A stretch of DNA of 64,000 nucleotides from JAJRPT01 sp964465945 (GCA_964465945.1 CAYXMM010000003.1:248001-312000); one strand, 5' to 3'; shown: positions 34,301 to 43,438, counted from the stretch's first letter. Translations and numbers: made by a program. Notes: a model not told the origin generated them from the letters alone.

Positions 34301-37300
34301 ATATGATATTCAAAATTGGCAGAGGTTAAACCAAAAATGGCTCGGTAAAATAAATTTTGATGAAACTCAAACTGAGACAAATCAAAATGTTAAGTTAATC
34401 AATAATAAGAAAGATGAACTAAACAATGATATAATTAATTACTCAAATCAATATGTTGAAAATCTAAATAATATAGATATAAAAGAGCAAGTTACAAACC
34501 CGTATGATGAAATTGAGTTTTCATTTATAATCCCTGTTCATAATAATTTACAATACACTAAAAAATGTATAGATAGTATATATAAAACATCTGCATTCTA
34601 TTCCTTTGAAGTAATAATTATTGACAACGCTTCAACTGACGAAACAGCAGGTTACTTACATTCACTTGGCAATTTAGTCAAAGTTATTTCTAATTCTGAA
34701 AACAAATCTTACTCTAAAGCAAATAATCAAGGTGCTGAGCTAGCTAAAGGAAAATATTTAATCTTCCTAAATAATGATGTTGAAATTCAACCTGGAAGTT
34801 TAGAAGCAATTAAGTCAGGATATATTGAAGATGATACTATTGCCATTCAAGGTGCTAAACTTATTTATCCTAATGGATTAATTCAACATGCTGGTATTGT
34901 ATGGGGAGCAGTTTCAGAAGATTTAAACTTACATTACCACATTTATCTTGCAGCTAACCCTACGCTTGAATGGGTAAACAAAAAACGTGAGTTTCAAATG
35001 CTAACAGGCGCTTTCTTAACTATCAAGAAAGATGTTTTTGAGCAAATTAATGGCTTCGATGAAAACTATTTCTTCGGTCATGAAGACTTAGACTTATGTC
35101 TGAAAGCAAAGGAAAATAACTATAAAGTTGTTTATAACCCAGAAATTGTGGGTATTCACCACGAATCAATAACAAAAAAGTCCGAAGGAATAAATAAATT
35201 TGAAAGATTTATCAAAGAACCAGATTCTTATGATGCTAAAAATCATAAATATTTCCTTTCAAAATGGGAAAATAAAATACTTTTAGATGCTCATCTTTAC
35301 TATCTCGAAGATGGAATTTACGGACTTTCTGGCGAACCTAAAAAATTAGACTTGTTCCAAAGTAAATTAAGAGAACTATTCGAATTACTTAAAAACACAA
35401 GCGAAGAACTATATCAAAGAAAAGCTAAAAAAGTAAGTGAAATATTATTCAACAACCCAAGCTATGACTTCGTTGCCAATGTTAATTTACTTTTAACTAC
35501 AAGTTACGAACGAATATCAAAAGCAATTGACTTTGTCGCAAATGGCGAATTTGAAAACGAAAATCGTACTTTCAAAATCCTAATGACAATGTATGGCTGG
35601 AACGATAGTGGAGGAGGCACAATCTTCCCAAGAGACGTTGCTATTCAACTCGTCAAAGAAGGTTATGAAGTTCTTGTAATTTACGCAGGTGTTAACGATG
35701 TTAATTCTGACGAAAAATACTTGATTAAAGAATGGGAAGACCACGGAGTAAAACTTTTCGGTATTTATAACCGCGAAATTAAATTTATAAATCCGTTAAA
35801 ACCAGAATTTGAAATGAACGACCCAGAAGTATCAAGTATTTTTGAAGCTAAATTAAAAGAATTTAATCCAGACATCGTGCATTTCAATAATTTCGTTGGA
35901 TTATCCTTTAATATTGCCAGAATTGCGAAAAATCTTGGCTATAAAACCTTATACACACCATTTAATTACCATCTCATCGACCCAAAACTCTATATGATTA
36001 ACTCTAATTTAGAAAAATGGAACGATATAGACTTAATTAAAAATAGTGAAGAACTAAAAGCAAACCCACAACTTAAAGATAACTATCTAAACAGAATTGA
36101 AGCAGCGAAGCAAGTCGTTAATCAATATGTCGATATGACGCTTGCTGTCTCTACACGAGTTAAAAACCTTTTAATAGAATTCGGTTGCCGAGAAGAAAGA
36201 ATCACAATCATAAATCAAGTCCCAAAATCTGCTAATGAACTTGATTTCACAAAAGATGCTGAAAATATCCATTCACCAATAAAAATTGGATATATTGGTG
36301 GAGTAATGGCACATAAGGGGGTACATAACCTCGTCCTTGCTACTTCTATGTTGCCAGACGCAAACGCTGAACTCAATATTTACGGATTTGTAGATTCTGC
36401 TTACAAAAATTTACTCCAAAGTTTAGAGTCAAAAGTTCCAATTAACTTAAAAGGTGAATATCAATTCTCGGATTTAAAGAAAATCTCCCAAAATATTGAT
36501 ATTGCTGTTCTCCCGTCAATTTGGGAGGACTGCGCTCCTTTTGCAATTCTCGAATCATTAGCAATGGGTTTACCAGTCATAGCCCCAAATATAGGTGGAT
36601 TTAGCGACTTCATAGAAGATAATTTCAATGGCAAAATTTATAAATATAACGATGTCAAAGAACTAGCACTAATTTTAAATGATTTGACTTCTAACCCAAG
36701 TAAAATTATAGAATTAAGAAAAAATGCAAAACTCTCGTTTAAGTTTCAAGACCATATCAACCACTTAAAGCATATATATTCCAGAACTTATGAAAATACA
36801 CTTTTGCCACTTGAAATTGAATATTTATTCAAACAAAAATTAAATATTCCTCTTAACAAAAAAGTTGAACCAGAAGTTAAGAATAACATCCCAAACCAAG
36901 TAATGAATAGAACTAAACAAGATAGTTCTAAAGTTGGTGGATTTTCTAACAACAATGCGATTGGCAAACTTCCTAATCCTCTCCCAAGCCCTTTAAATCT
37001 AAACCTTGGTTGCGGAAAAGATATACAATCAAATTTTGTGAATATAGACTTATTTAGCGACAACCCATCAGTTGTAAATATGGATATACGTCAGCTTGAA
37101 ATAGCCGATAATTCTGCTGACTTTATACTTGCATCAGATGTTTTGGAACATTTCTCACATCGTGAAACTCAACCCATTCTTAAAGAATGGAATAGAGTCT
37201 TGAAAGAAGATGCAGAAATTGAAATACGTTGTCCAAATCTTAAATTACAACTTCAAGCATATATGCGAGGCGACTGGGATGCCGATATTGCTTCATATAT

Positions 37301-39320
37301 GATATTCGGCGGACAAACAAACCCCGGTGACTACCATTGTATCGGTTTTGATAAAAATTCTATTACAAAGCATCTAACCAATGCTGGCTTTGAAATAGTA
37401 TCATATCAAGAACATGATTTCCCTCAAAATCAAGGTTATATTAACTTGAATATGACAATTAAAGCTCGAAAAAAAAGAAGCACAACATTAAAACTTCACC
37501 AAGAAAATAAAATAAACAATACTTCGACAAACAAAATTGTCAAAGAAAAACAAGAAATAAAACTCGCTAACTATAATCCGCAATTAAATATAGTGTGGGA
37601 GGGTTCGCAATTTATTTATCATTCTCTTGCCCTAATAAATAGAGAAATATCATTAAGGTTAATCAAGTCAGGTCAAGCTAATTTAACAATTATACCTTAT
37701 GAGGATAACACTTTCGACCCAAACATAGACCCTAAATTTGAATTGCTTAACAAATACCATCTTGATAACAAAGTAGATTCAAAAAACACGGACGACAAAC
37801 CTTATGTTTGGATTAGACACCAGTGGCCCCCTAAAAATGAAATTCCAGAAGGAGCAAAATGGATTATTATGCAACCATGGGAATACACTGCTTTACGTCA
37901 AGATGTGTACGATGTCCTCAAAAATGCCGACGAAATATGGACACCATCAATTTTCTCTCGTGAAGCTATGATAAATTCAGGGCTTGATTTCGACAAAGTC
38001 CAAATTATTCCAAATGGAATAGACCCTAATATTTTTAAACCTTTTGGCGAGAAGTTAGAACTTAACTCTATTGCCAAAATAAAATTTCTTTTCGTTGGTG
38101 GGACATTGCCAAGAAAAGGTATAGATATATTGCTCAAAGCTTTCGTGAAAACTTTCACAAAGAATGACCCAGTCACATTAGTAATCAAGGATATTGGAGG
38201 AAAATCATTCTATATTGGGCAAACCGCTCAGGAGCAAATTAACACACTACAACAAAATCCAAATGCTCCTGAGATTATCTATATCGACGATGACTTAACC
38301 GAAAACGAAATGGCAGCTCTTTATCGAAGTTGCGATGTTTTTGTTAGTCCATATCGAGGCGAGGGCTTCTGCTTACCTGCTCTTGAAGCAATGGCTTGTG
38401 GGTTACCAGTCATTGTTACAGAGAATGGAGCAACCGACGATTTTGTTGATGAGTTTTCTGGCTGGAAAATAAAATCGCACATAGAACCACTTGATACAGG
38501 TGATATTGCTTATGTGAAACAACCATATTACCTTGAACCCGACGAAGAAGACTTACACAATATATTCTTAAATATCTACCAAAACCCAAGTTATATCAAA
38601 CATCTTGGGCGAATCGGTTCATTTAAAGCAAGGAAATTATGGACTTGGGAGAGAGCGACAGACATAATACTAACAAGATTAGATTACCTTTACGGCACTT
38701 CAATGTCAAAAGAAAATCGAAAACAAATGAATACAATAAATGACGACTACTTCAAATTAGGTGAAGCAGAGTATTTAATTAATCAAACAGAATTTGCACA
38801 AGCAATAGAATTATTAAACGAAATCACAAATGAAAATCTAATTGACTACGCAAACTTAGTCAAAGCCCTAATTGCAATTCAAGAAGGTGAAATTGATTAT
38901 GGAAAAGAGCTAATTCAAGAAACTAATAATCACAATTACTACGTCGACATTGCCTATTTAAAAACACTAATTTTAATAAGTGAAAACCACCACATAGAAG
39001 CCCTGGAAACTATTAATCCAATTGTAGAAAATTGGATAGAGAACAAATGGAAAACAAACTTCGCCTTAAGTTTAGATAGTTTAATCCAAATCATCGGCGA
39101 TTGCATCTACATCTTAGATGATTACACATCAGCTGAAAAAATCTACGACTCCTCAATCCAAAATAACTATAACAACTTAAGTGCACATATTGGTAAAGCA
39201 AAGAGTATGTTCAACTTAGACAAAAAAGCAGAAGCAATCGATTATTTAGCAAGCTTAAAAACCGAATTTGACGAAATCGAACTAATCGACGAACTAATCG
39301 AAGAAATGCAGAAATTTTAG
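31323..39320 (+). CDS. 2665-residue glycan-assembly fusion: methyltransferase, kinase, GT2, GT2, GT4, methyltransferase, GT4, TPR
   Basis: A single open frame with no signal peptide or membrane segment, so cytoplasmic. Domains in order: (1) SAM methyltransferase, about 40-235, SAM loop VLDIGSNSAFF at 75; (2) unassigned, about 240-450, with a YVILRN ... TIDILFD segment; (3) protein-kinase-like domain, about 455-640, HRDISPSN at 560 and DFG at 579; (4) TPR-like helices, about 660-745; (5) GT2, about 768-1010, NND at ~855; (6) GT2, about 1063-1300, NND at ~1150; (7) GT4, about 1413-1825, with E-x7-E in WEDCAPFAILE; (8) second methyltransferase, about 1886-2053, NLGCG at 1894; (9) GT4, about 2087-2458, with E-x7-E in GEGFCLPALE; (10) TPR helices, about 2475-2665. 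Each catalytic motif looks intact. A methyltransferase followed by a kinase is also the layout of WbdD chain terminators. Inference: it builds and caps a surface glycan or O-antigen. The Kdo/LPS export genes are not nearby. Confidence 0.93.
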   Translation: MTSKNNDNIELYLDPNRYAEPGKIELGDIIKFSGYQTFDLSDSYIEINPKDKGLVTKKNLTNPIFYSSWIQNKSVLDIGSNSAFFCYHSLFKGANNATAVEIDPIYAGMIRAAKNHIGIKNLSVAEKNVMDISTPADLVLAFALIHWIYSCTSDYGSLDLSIQKLASLTNELLVIEWIEPDDDAIKFFKHTEWNKSIIKEEYSKKNFENALSNHFDSWEYIGDIKSTRKLYFAYKKPTTKNEINDSYLGLPLQDIFISLNELDEKYVILRNKEILLNNSDTFNDLTIDILFDSGNANIILQLFNNSNISKVNGFNTIQFEIGEYNNQKIFLNLRIILNNDEFINEQTKNVFLNNVTKTNGVSHLNPEFETLYLVYYTLYYLGAMDNTYNEVIRELSLQAGIKISSKNINNFIYLSSLLNEKGITKINENSNIANYSFPYVNPLQTTLQSRYLCWINGVFYISRIYKYLENDTLIIQKQANKDIVSNEFNILNSLNSNYFPKVFDFQEQNNSASFKMEFIEGKSLSEVKTLTNLLSNQEIKNFIIDLLNILVELKSKNIIHRDISPSNILIKNKRPVLIDFGWAVSKDIVGIDAPGLGGVYKPKDGSFSDIYSVGKVITLITNGLVEYSEIVELMTDENSITRINDINKLIKNVENIKVENPLEIAINLIEKGKKLIEQDNIPFAYNILLEAKSLVPNKEAAEIGIFFLIAYCEYLLGNYEQASENITTEMILNPENLAAFELDDKINQEISKLENTDIEVFDNDFWEFEVSIIIPVFNRIGITENSIISIYENTKIKFELIVIDNGSDKETKKRLELLANKYNFKLIRNETNLGFAFANNQGIKSRNGKNVFLLNNDTIVTPNWLESSLDLMTETNCGIVGSCLLYPDSEIIQHKGVIIGTEDGKTIAPYHCNQYFKISEAENISRKFSAVTGAAFLISQNLLDAIGGLDEGYINGLEDIDYCFKASSIGAEIWYNANSIIYHYESLTKDRHKYDIQNWQRLNQKWLGKINFDETQTETNQNVKLINNKKDELNNDIINYSNQYVENLNNIDIKEQVTNPYDEIEFSFIIPVHNNLQYTKKCIDSIYKTSAFYSFEVIIIDNASTDETAGYLHSLGNLVKVISNSENKSYSKANNQGAELAKGKYLIFLNNDVEIQPGSLEAIKSGYIEDDTIAIQGAKLIYPNGLIQHAGIVWGAVSEDLNLHYHIYLAANPTLEWVNKKREFQMLTGAFLTIKKDVFEQINGFDENYFFGHEDLDLCLKAKENNYKVVYNPEIVGIHHESITKKSEGINKFERFIKEPDSYDAKNHKYFLSKWENKILLDAHLYYLEDGIYGLSGEPKKLDLFQSKLRELFELLKNTSEELYQRKAKKVSEILFNNPSYDFVANVNLLLTTSYERISKAIDFVANGEFENENRTFKILMTMYGWNDSGGGTIFPRDVAIQLVKEGYEVLVIYAGVNDVNSDEKYLIKEWEDHGVKLFGIYNREIKFINPLKPEFEMNDPEVSSIFEAKLKEFNPDIVHFNNFVGLSFNIARIAKNLGYKTLYTPFNYHLIDPKLYMINSNLEKWNDIDLIKNSEELKANPQLKDNYLNRIEAAKQVVNQYVDMTLAVSTRVKNLLIEFGCREERITIINQVPKSANELDFTKDAENIHSPIKIGYIGGVMAHKGVHNLVLATSMLPDANAELNIYGFVDSAYKNLLQSLESKVPINLKGEYQFSDLKKISQNIDIAVLPSIWEDCAPFAILESLAMGLPVIAPNIGGFSDFIEDNFNGKIYKYNDVKELALILNDLTSNPSKIIELRKNAKLSFKFQDHINHLKHIYSRTYENTLLPLEIEYLFKQKLNIPLNKKVEPEVKNNIPNQVMNRTKQDSSKVGGFSNNNAIGKLPNPLPSPLNLNLGCGKDIQSNFVNIDLFSDNPSVVNMDIRQLEIADNSADFILASDVLEHFSHRETQPILKEWNRVLKEDAEIEIRCPNLKLQLQAYMRGDWDADIASYMIFGGQTNPGDYHCIGFDKNSITKHLTNAGFEIVSYQEHDFPQNQGYINLNMTIKARKKRSTTLKLHQENKINNTSTNKIVKEKQEIKLANYNPQLNIVWEGSQFIYHSLALINREISLRLIKSGQANLTIIPYEDNTFDPNIDPKFELLNKYHLDNKVDSKNTDDKPYVWIRHQWPPKNEIPEGAKWIIMQPWEYTALRQDVYDVLKNADEIWTPSIFSREAMINSGLDFDKVQIIPNGIDPNIFKPFGEKLELNSIAKIKFLFVGGTLPRKGIDILLKAFVKTFTKNDPVTLVIKDIGGKSFYIGQTAQEQINTLQQNPNAPEIIYIDDDLTENEMAALYRSCDVFVSPYRGEGFCLPALEAMACGLPVIVTENGATDDFVDEFSGWKIKSHIEPLDTGDIAYVKQPYYLEPDEEDLHNIFLNIYQNPSYIKHLGRIGSFKARKLWTWERATDIILTRLDYLYGTSMSKENRKQMNTINDDYFKLGEAEYLINQTEFAQAIELLNEITNENLIDYANLVKALIAIQEGEIDYGKELIQETNNHNYYVDIAYLKTLILISENHHIEALETINPIVENWIENKWKTNFALSLDSLIQIIGDCIYILDDYTSAEKIYDSSIQNNYNNLSAHIGKAKSMFNLDKKAEAIDYLASLKTEFDEIELIDELIEEMQKF

Positions 39321-39423
39321 ATACACAAAAAGTTAATTGGATCTAGTCGAAATGAATTTGACTTTAGTAAAAAGTAAATCGTAATTCTGAGCGACTTGAA
39401 TTGAGTGTAATTGCTAAATCCTC

Positions 39424-40455
39424 TTAATTACCTTCTGTTGAAGTACTAATGCTCTTATCTATTTTAAAGCTTTTCAACCCTTCTTTATAGAAAAAAATCA
39501 TTCCAACTATGAATTGAGTTAAAGTTGATGTTGCCCATGAAAGAATTGAATAGGCAAGCGCAATCTCAGGATTTATTCCATAAAGTTTTACCATTGCTTG
39601 AGGAACAAAAAGTTGATAGACTCCTGCTCCATTCGGTGTTGGCGAGATTGTAACGGCAATTCCAGTAACAATCACAAGCATAGTTGCATCTACTAATCCT
39701 AAATGCAATTGATTTTGAAAATCAAAAGCAAAAAATAGTATATACAAAGGAAGAGAATATAAAAACCAAATTAAAAAAGACTCAAAAGATAATTTAAAAT
39801 ACATAGACGGCTCTTTAACTATAGCTAATCCTTTTTGAAATCTTTCAACAATACCAATCAATTTATTATATAATTTTTCTGATATTGGCTTTACTGTTAC
39901 CCTCAACATAAAATTCGAAAAAGGCGGATAAAAGTTCAAAAGAGCAATTAATACAATTAATACTGTAATAAAAATTAACTGATTTGGATTTATACTATCA
40001 GGAAGAATTTTCACTATTGTATGACTCAGCAAAGCAAATGTAACTCCAAAAATAATTACAAGTGTTACTACATCTAAAACCCTTTCTAAGATAATCGTTG
40101 CAAAAGTAGAGGAGTAGGACACTTTTTCTTTTTTTGCAATTACATAAGGTCGGACAAATTCCCCACCTCTCGGAATTATTGTATTCACAGCATATCCAAT
40201 CATAACTGCTGAAAACAAATTCCATATAGATTCAACTTTAGCAAAAGGTTTAAGCATTGTTTTCCAACGATACGCCCTCACCCAATGCGAAAATAAAATA
40301 ATTGGAATTGGGAGTAGAACATAGAAATAATTTGCCGAAAGCAAATATTCTTTCAACTTCACAAAATCTATATCTTCAAAAACGTAATAAAACGAACCAA
40401 TTATAAATACTATAATTAGTAACCATTTAAGTATTGATTTAATTTTATTTGCCAA
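39424..40455 (-). CDS. Flippase-like membrane protein (LPG synthase TM-region/YbhN family, UPF0104)
   Basis: A polytopic inner-membrane protein of 343 residues with about eight hydrophobic helices. Family blocks are HWVRAYRWKTML (about 55-66), AVMIGYAVNTIIPRGGEFVRPYVIAKKEKVSYSSTFATIILERVLD (positions 80-130, key residues R-G-G-E and E-R-x-x-D), and SPTPNGAGVYQ near 265. It corresponds to the membrane half of MprF-like proteins without the aminoacyl transferase domain; the group is thought to move lipids across the membrane. It sits 1 base after pepP on the same strand, and converges on the giant glycan gene. A link to glycolipid export is tempting but is position only. Confidence 0.85.
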   Translation of the reverse strand: MANKIKSILKWLLIIVFIIGSFYYVFEDIDFVKLKEYLLSANYFYVLLPIPIILFSHWVRAYRWKTMLKPFAKVESIWNLFSAVMIGYAVNTIIPRGGEFVRPYVIAKKEKVSYSSTFATIILERVLDVVTLVIIFGVTFALLSHTIVKILPDSINPNQLIFITVLIVLIALLNFYPPFSNFMLRVTVKPISEKLYNKLIGIVERFQKGLAIVKEPSMYFKLSFESFLIWFLYSLPLYILFFAFDFQNQLHLGLVDATMLVIVTGIAVTISPTPNGAGVYQLFVPQAMVKLYGINPEIALAYSILSWATSTLTQFIVGMIFFYKEGLKSFKIDKSISTSTEGN

Positions 40456-42237
40456 TTAAATTGCCTTAGTTTTTTCTTCTAACCACTTCTTTATCTCAAT
40501 TGATAAAAATGGTGAAATTTTTGTAAATACTTCTTTATTATAATCATTCAACCATTTAACTTGTTTCTCTGTTAATAACTCTTTTTCAACTAATTTTAAT
40601 TCAATATGATACAAAGTTAAATTGTCGAACCTATAAAACTCATCAAATTCAGAGCTACCTGCTTCTGCAACAGCAACTAAATTCTCAATCCTTATTCCCC
40701 ATTTACCTGGTCTATATAACCCTGGTTCATCAGAACAAATCATTCCAATTTCTAATTGAGTAGAGTTTTCTTCTGTTCTAATATTTTGAGGACCTTCGTG
40801 TACATTTAGAAAACACCCAACCCCATGGCCTGTCCCGTGTTTATAATTCTCGAACCTATCCCAAAGAGCTTTCCTTGCTAAAACATCAAGTTGAGAACCA
40901 CGAGTTCCACGCGGGAAAACTGACATATTCAAATCAATCATACCTTTAAGCACATTTGTATAATCAGTTTTTTCTGCTTTAGTTGGAGTTCCCAGATGAA
41001 AAACCCTTGTTATATCAGTAGTTCCATCTAAATATTGACCACCAGAATCAAGCAAAAATAATGCTGAATCATCAATTTTTTTATTTGTTTCCTCACTTGC
41101 TCCATAATGAATTATTGCTCCATTTGAAGCAAATCCTGCAATAGTATTAAAACTTTCACCAAAAAACATATCTTGTTCCGCTCTATAAGAACGCAATTTC
41201 GACATAACTTTTAGTTCATCAAGTTCCTCACCTTTTGCAAATGCATTTTCAAACCAATACTGAAAATTAGCGATAGCCACACCATCTCGAGTCATTGCAT
41301 TTTTAATATTAGCTATTTCAATAGGGTTTTTTTGAGATTTAAACTTTGTTGGGACACTTAACCCAAAAATTAACTTATTGCTATTCTTGTCAATATTTTC
41401 GTAAATTTTAAAATTAGTTCTCTGCTTGTCGTAAAATATCTTTGATTTCACTATTGCTGAAACATCTTTTATAAAATCATCATAATTCTTAAATTCAAGT
41501 CCAATAGATGATAAATTATCTTTAACTTGACTTGGAACTTTCTCAGGATAAATATATAATACAACTTTATTTAAAGTAATTATTGAATAAGCAAGACAAA
41601 CGGGATTAAATTTAACATCATTTCCTCTAATATTAAACGTCCAACAAATATCATCAAGAGCAGATAAAATAATAGTATCGGCATTATTATTTTTTAATTC
41701 TATTCTAATACGCTCAATTTTTGATGAAGCACTTTCTCCTGAAAACTTAGTTAGTTGTTCAAAAATAGTATTCTTAGGTAATCCAGGTCTATCTTTCCAT
41801 ACTTCCTTAATTAAATCAAAATGAGAATTTATTTTAATCTCATAGTCAAATAATTTGCCTTTCAAAGATTCTGCTAAGCTTGTCTGAAACACACTCCCGT
41901 CAAATCCAACAGTGTTACCTTTAGAAAGGTTTTGACATAACCAATCTGGAAAATCAAGCACACCAGCATTACCAAGTCGATGAAGCTCAACTTCAGAGCC
42001 ACTTAACTGGCTTTCAGCTTGTAAAAAGTAACGACCATCAGTCCATAATCCTGATTTTGACATAGTTACAACAAAAGTTCCTGCTGACCCATTAAACCCA
42101 GACATATACACTCTTGACGACCAATGTTCTGGCACATATTCACTGATATGTGGGTCAGTGGAAGGAATAACATAAGCATCGAGATCCCTGGCTTTCATTT
42201 CCGCACGTAATTTCGCAATTTTTCCGTTCGTATCCAT
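40456..42237 (-). CDS. pepP: Xaa-Pro aminopeptidase, M24B (three-domain form)
   Basis: Removes N-terminal residues in front of proline; cytoplasmic. About 593 residues with two creatinase-like N-terminal domains, as in eukaryote-type APP1 and many Bacteroidota. The dimetal site is visible: the two Asp of LLDSGGQYLDGTTDITR, His in GTGHGVG, Glu in SDEPGLY and Glu in IRIENLV. I chose the ATG at 42237, which matches the family N-terminus (KIAKLRAEMK); an in-frame ATG 18 bases upstream (42255) also exists. The 38 bases spanning 42243-42280 are repeated upstream at 43328-43365, on the far side of a DNA methyltransferase gene. A degenerate -7 box (TTATTTTG) lies at 42269-42276. Confidence 0.95.
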   Translation of the reverse strand: MDTNGKIAKLRAEMKARDLDAYVIPSTDPHISEYVPEHWSSRVYMSGFNGSAGTFVVTMSKSGLWTDGRYFLQAESQLSGSEVELHRLGNAGVLDFPDWLCQNLSKGNTVGFDGSVFQTSLAESLKGKLFDYEIKINSHFDLIKEVWKDRPGLPKNTIFEQLTKFSGESASSKIERIRIELKNNNADTIILSALDDICWTFNIRGNDVKFNPVCLAYSIITLNKVVLYIYPEKVPSQVKDNLSSIGLEFKNYDDFIKDVSAIVKSKIFYDKQRTNFKIYENIDKNSNKLIFGLSVPTKFKSQKNPIEIANIKNAMTRDGVAIANFQYWFENAFAKGEELDELKVMSKLRSYRAEQDMFFGESFNTIAGFASNGAIIHYGASEETNKKIDDSALFLLDSGGQYLDGTTDITRVFHLGTPTKAEKTDYTNVLKGMIDLNMSVFPRGTRGSQLDVLARKALWDRFENYKHGTGHGVGCFLNVHEGPQNIRTEENSTQLEIGMICSDEPGLYRPGKWGIRIENLVAVAEAGSSEFDEFYRFDNLTLYHIELKLVEKELLTEKQVKWLNDYNKEVFTKISPFLSIEIKKWLEEKTKAI

Positions 42238-42242
42238 AATAT

Positions 42243-42280
42243 TTTCTAAATTCATTCAAAATAGTTAGCAAAATAAGAAT
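42243..42280. repeat. Direct repeat copy A: pepP promoter/start region
   Basis: Matches 43328-43365 at 37 of 38 bases, same orientation. Copy A contains the degenerate -7 box and first ATG of pepP. The two copies flank the beta-class methyltransferase gene. Both read TTATTTTG on the minus strand. Confidence 0.9.
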
Positions 42281-42367
42281 ATTTTTTAAATTAAATAAAT
42301 TTAACGAGAAAATTATAAATTAGTTTTGTTGGTTTAATAGAATAATTACAATTTAATGAAATTGATT

Positions 42368-43264
42368 TTAAAAATTGATACTTCCTTGTTCTAATAGAGG
42401 TGATATTCTTTGATTCGCTAACTTTATATATTCTTTTGAAATTTCATAACCAATAAATTTTCTATCTGATTTAAAAGCAGATAAGCCAGTTGTTCCACTA
42501 CCCATAAATGGGTCTAAAATGACATCATTTTTGAAAGAGTATAATTGAATTAATCTATATGGTAATTCTTCTGGAAATGGAGCGGGGTGACCAATTCTTT
42601 TTGCACTTTCTGCATTCATTGTCCATATTGATTTTGTATATTCAATAAACTGCTCTTTTGTAATTGTGTTTTCTTTTTCCCCTTTTTCTCTCTTGTAGTC
42701 ACCTTTGGAAAATACTAAAATATATTCATGAACATCACGTAAAATTGGATTGGAGGCACTTTGCCAACTTCCCCAAGCCGTTGATGGACTTGCGCTCGCG
42801 GCTTTGTTCCATATTATTTCGCCTCTCATATTAAAACCAATTTCATACATAATTTGACTTATATAATCAGACAATGGGATATATGGCTTACGACCTAAGT
42901 TCGCTACATTTATACATGCTCGACCACCATTTACTAAAACTCGATAAGTTTCTTTAAATGAATTTTTTAATAAAATTAAGTATTCATCTAATGATAAGTC
43001 TTCGTCATATTCTTTCGATACATTGTAAGGAGGGGAGGTTATCATTAAATGAACAGAATTATCTGGAATTTCTTTCATAAATTCTGCTGAACCACAAATA
43101 ATTGTGTTTTCTAGATCAGTTGGAAAATGGTTCTCTTCAATATCTTCTGTTTGAGAATAATTTAATTCTGAATACAATTTTGAATTATAAAATTTAGAAC
43201 TATCATGGTTAATTCTTCCTTGTGTGCCGAAAGAACTAGTTTCTGTTGAAATTCGATTTTTCAT
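42368..43264 (-). CDS. Beta-class DNA methyltransferase (N4-cytosine or N6-adenine) of an R-M system
   Basis: A site-specific DNA methyltransferase, 298 residues. Catalytic motif IV TSPPY is at 76-80, followed by NVSKEYDEDLSLDEY, then GRACINVANLGRKPY, WNKAASASPSTAWGSW and NPILRDVHEYILVFSKG; motif I DPFMGSGTTG lies at 251-260, near the C-terminus. Motif IV before motif I defines the beta class. SPPY is most common in N4-cytosine enzymes, but some N6-adenine enzymes share it; the target site cannot be read from sequence. It is divergent from the second methyltransferase and nuclease genes, 202 bases away. The start codon overlaps by 4 bases a 20-codon leader frame that begins downstream of repeat copy B. 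Confidence 0.93.
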   Translation of the reverse strand: MKNRISTETSSFGTQGRINHDSSKFYNSKLYSELNYSQTEDIEENHFPTDLENTIICGSAEFMKEIPDNSVHLMITSPPYNVSKEYDEDLSLDEYLILLKNSFKETYRVLVNGGRACINVANLGRKPYIPLSDYISQIMYEIGFNMRGEIIWNKAASASPSTAWGSWQSASNPILRDVHEYILVFSKGDYKREKGEKENTITKEQFIEYTKSIWTMNAESAKRIGHPAPFPEELPYRLIQLYSFKNDVILDPFMGSGTTGLSAFKSDRKFIGYEISKEYIKLANQRISPLLEQGSINF

Positions 43265-43323
43265 AATTCGTTACTTATTAACTCTAAATGCTTAATTTCA
43301 TCACTTGTATTCCATAATTGCAT
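43261..43323 (-). CDS. Possible 20-residue leader peptide coupled to the methyltransferase
   Basis: A short frame, MQLWNTSDEIKHLELISNEL, ending with an ATGA overlap at the methyltransferase start. Its ATG is 30 bases below a TTATTTTG box in repeat copy B, the same distance as in pepP. Part of it (NTSDEIKHLEL) loosely resembles pepP's N-terminus (DTNGKIAKLRA), so it may be a decayed pepP start. Whether it is translated is unknown. Confidence 0.3.
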   Translation of the reverse strand: MQLWNTSDEIKHLELISNEL

Positions 43324-43327
43324 AACA

Positions 43328-43365
43328 TTTCTAAATTCATTCAAAATAGTAAGCAAAATAAGAAT
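43328..43365. repeat. Direct repeat copy B upstream of the methyltransferase gene
   Basis: 37 of 38 bases equal to 42243-42280 (pepP start region). Together they bracket the methyltransferase gene plus its flanks, about 1 kb. Beyond the repeat both copies turn into unlike A/T runs. Confidence 0.9.
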
Positions 43366-43430
43366 TTTTTTTTTAAAAAATAGTTTTTGAATTTATCAAC
43401 AGACATAAATAAATATTCACATTTTTTCGT

Positions 43431-43438
43431 TAATTTTG
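43431..43438 (+). promoter_or_regulatory. Putative -7 box (TAATTTTG) for the second methyltransferase gene
   Basis: Plus-strand match to TAnnTTTG, 27 bases before the ATG at 43466, the same distance as other boxes in this window. This supports 43466 as the true start of the frameshifted gene. No -33 match seen. Confidence 0.45.
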
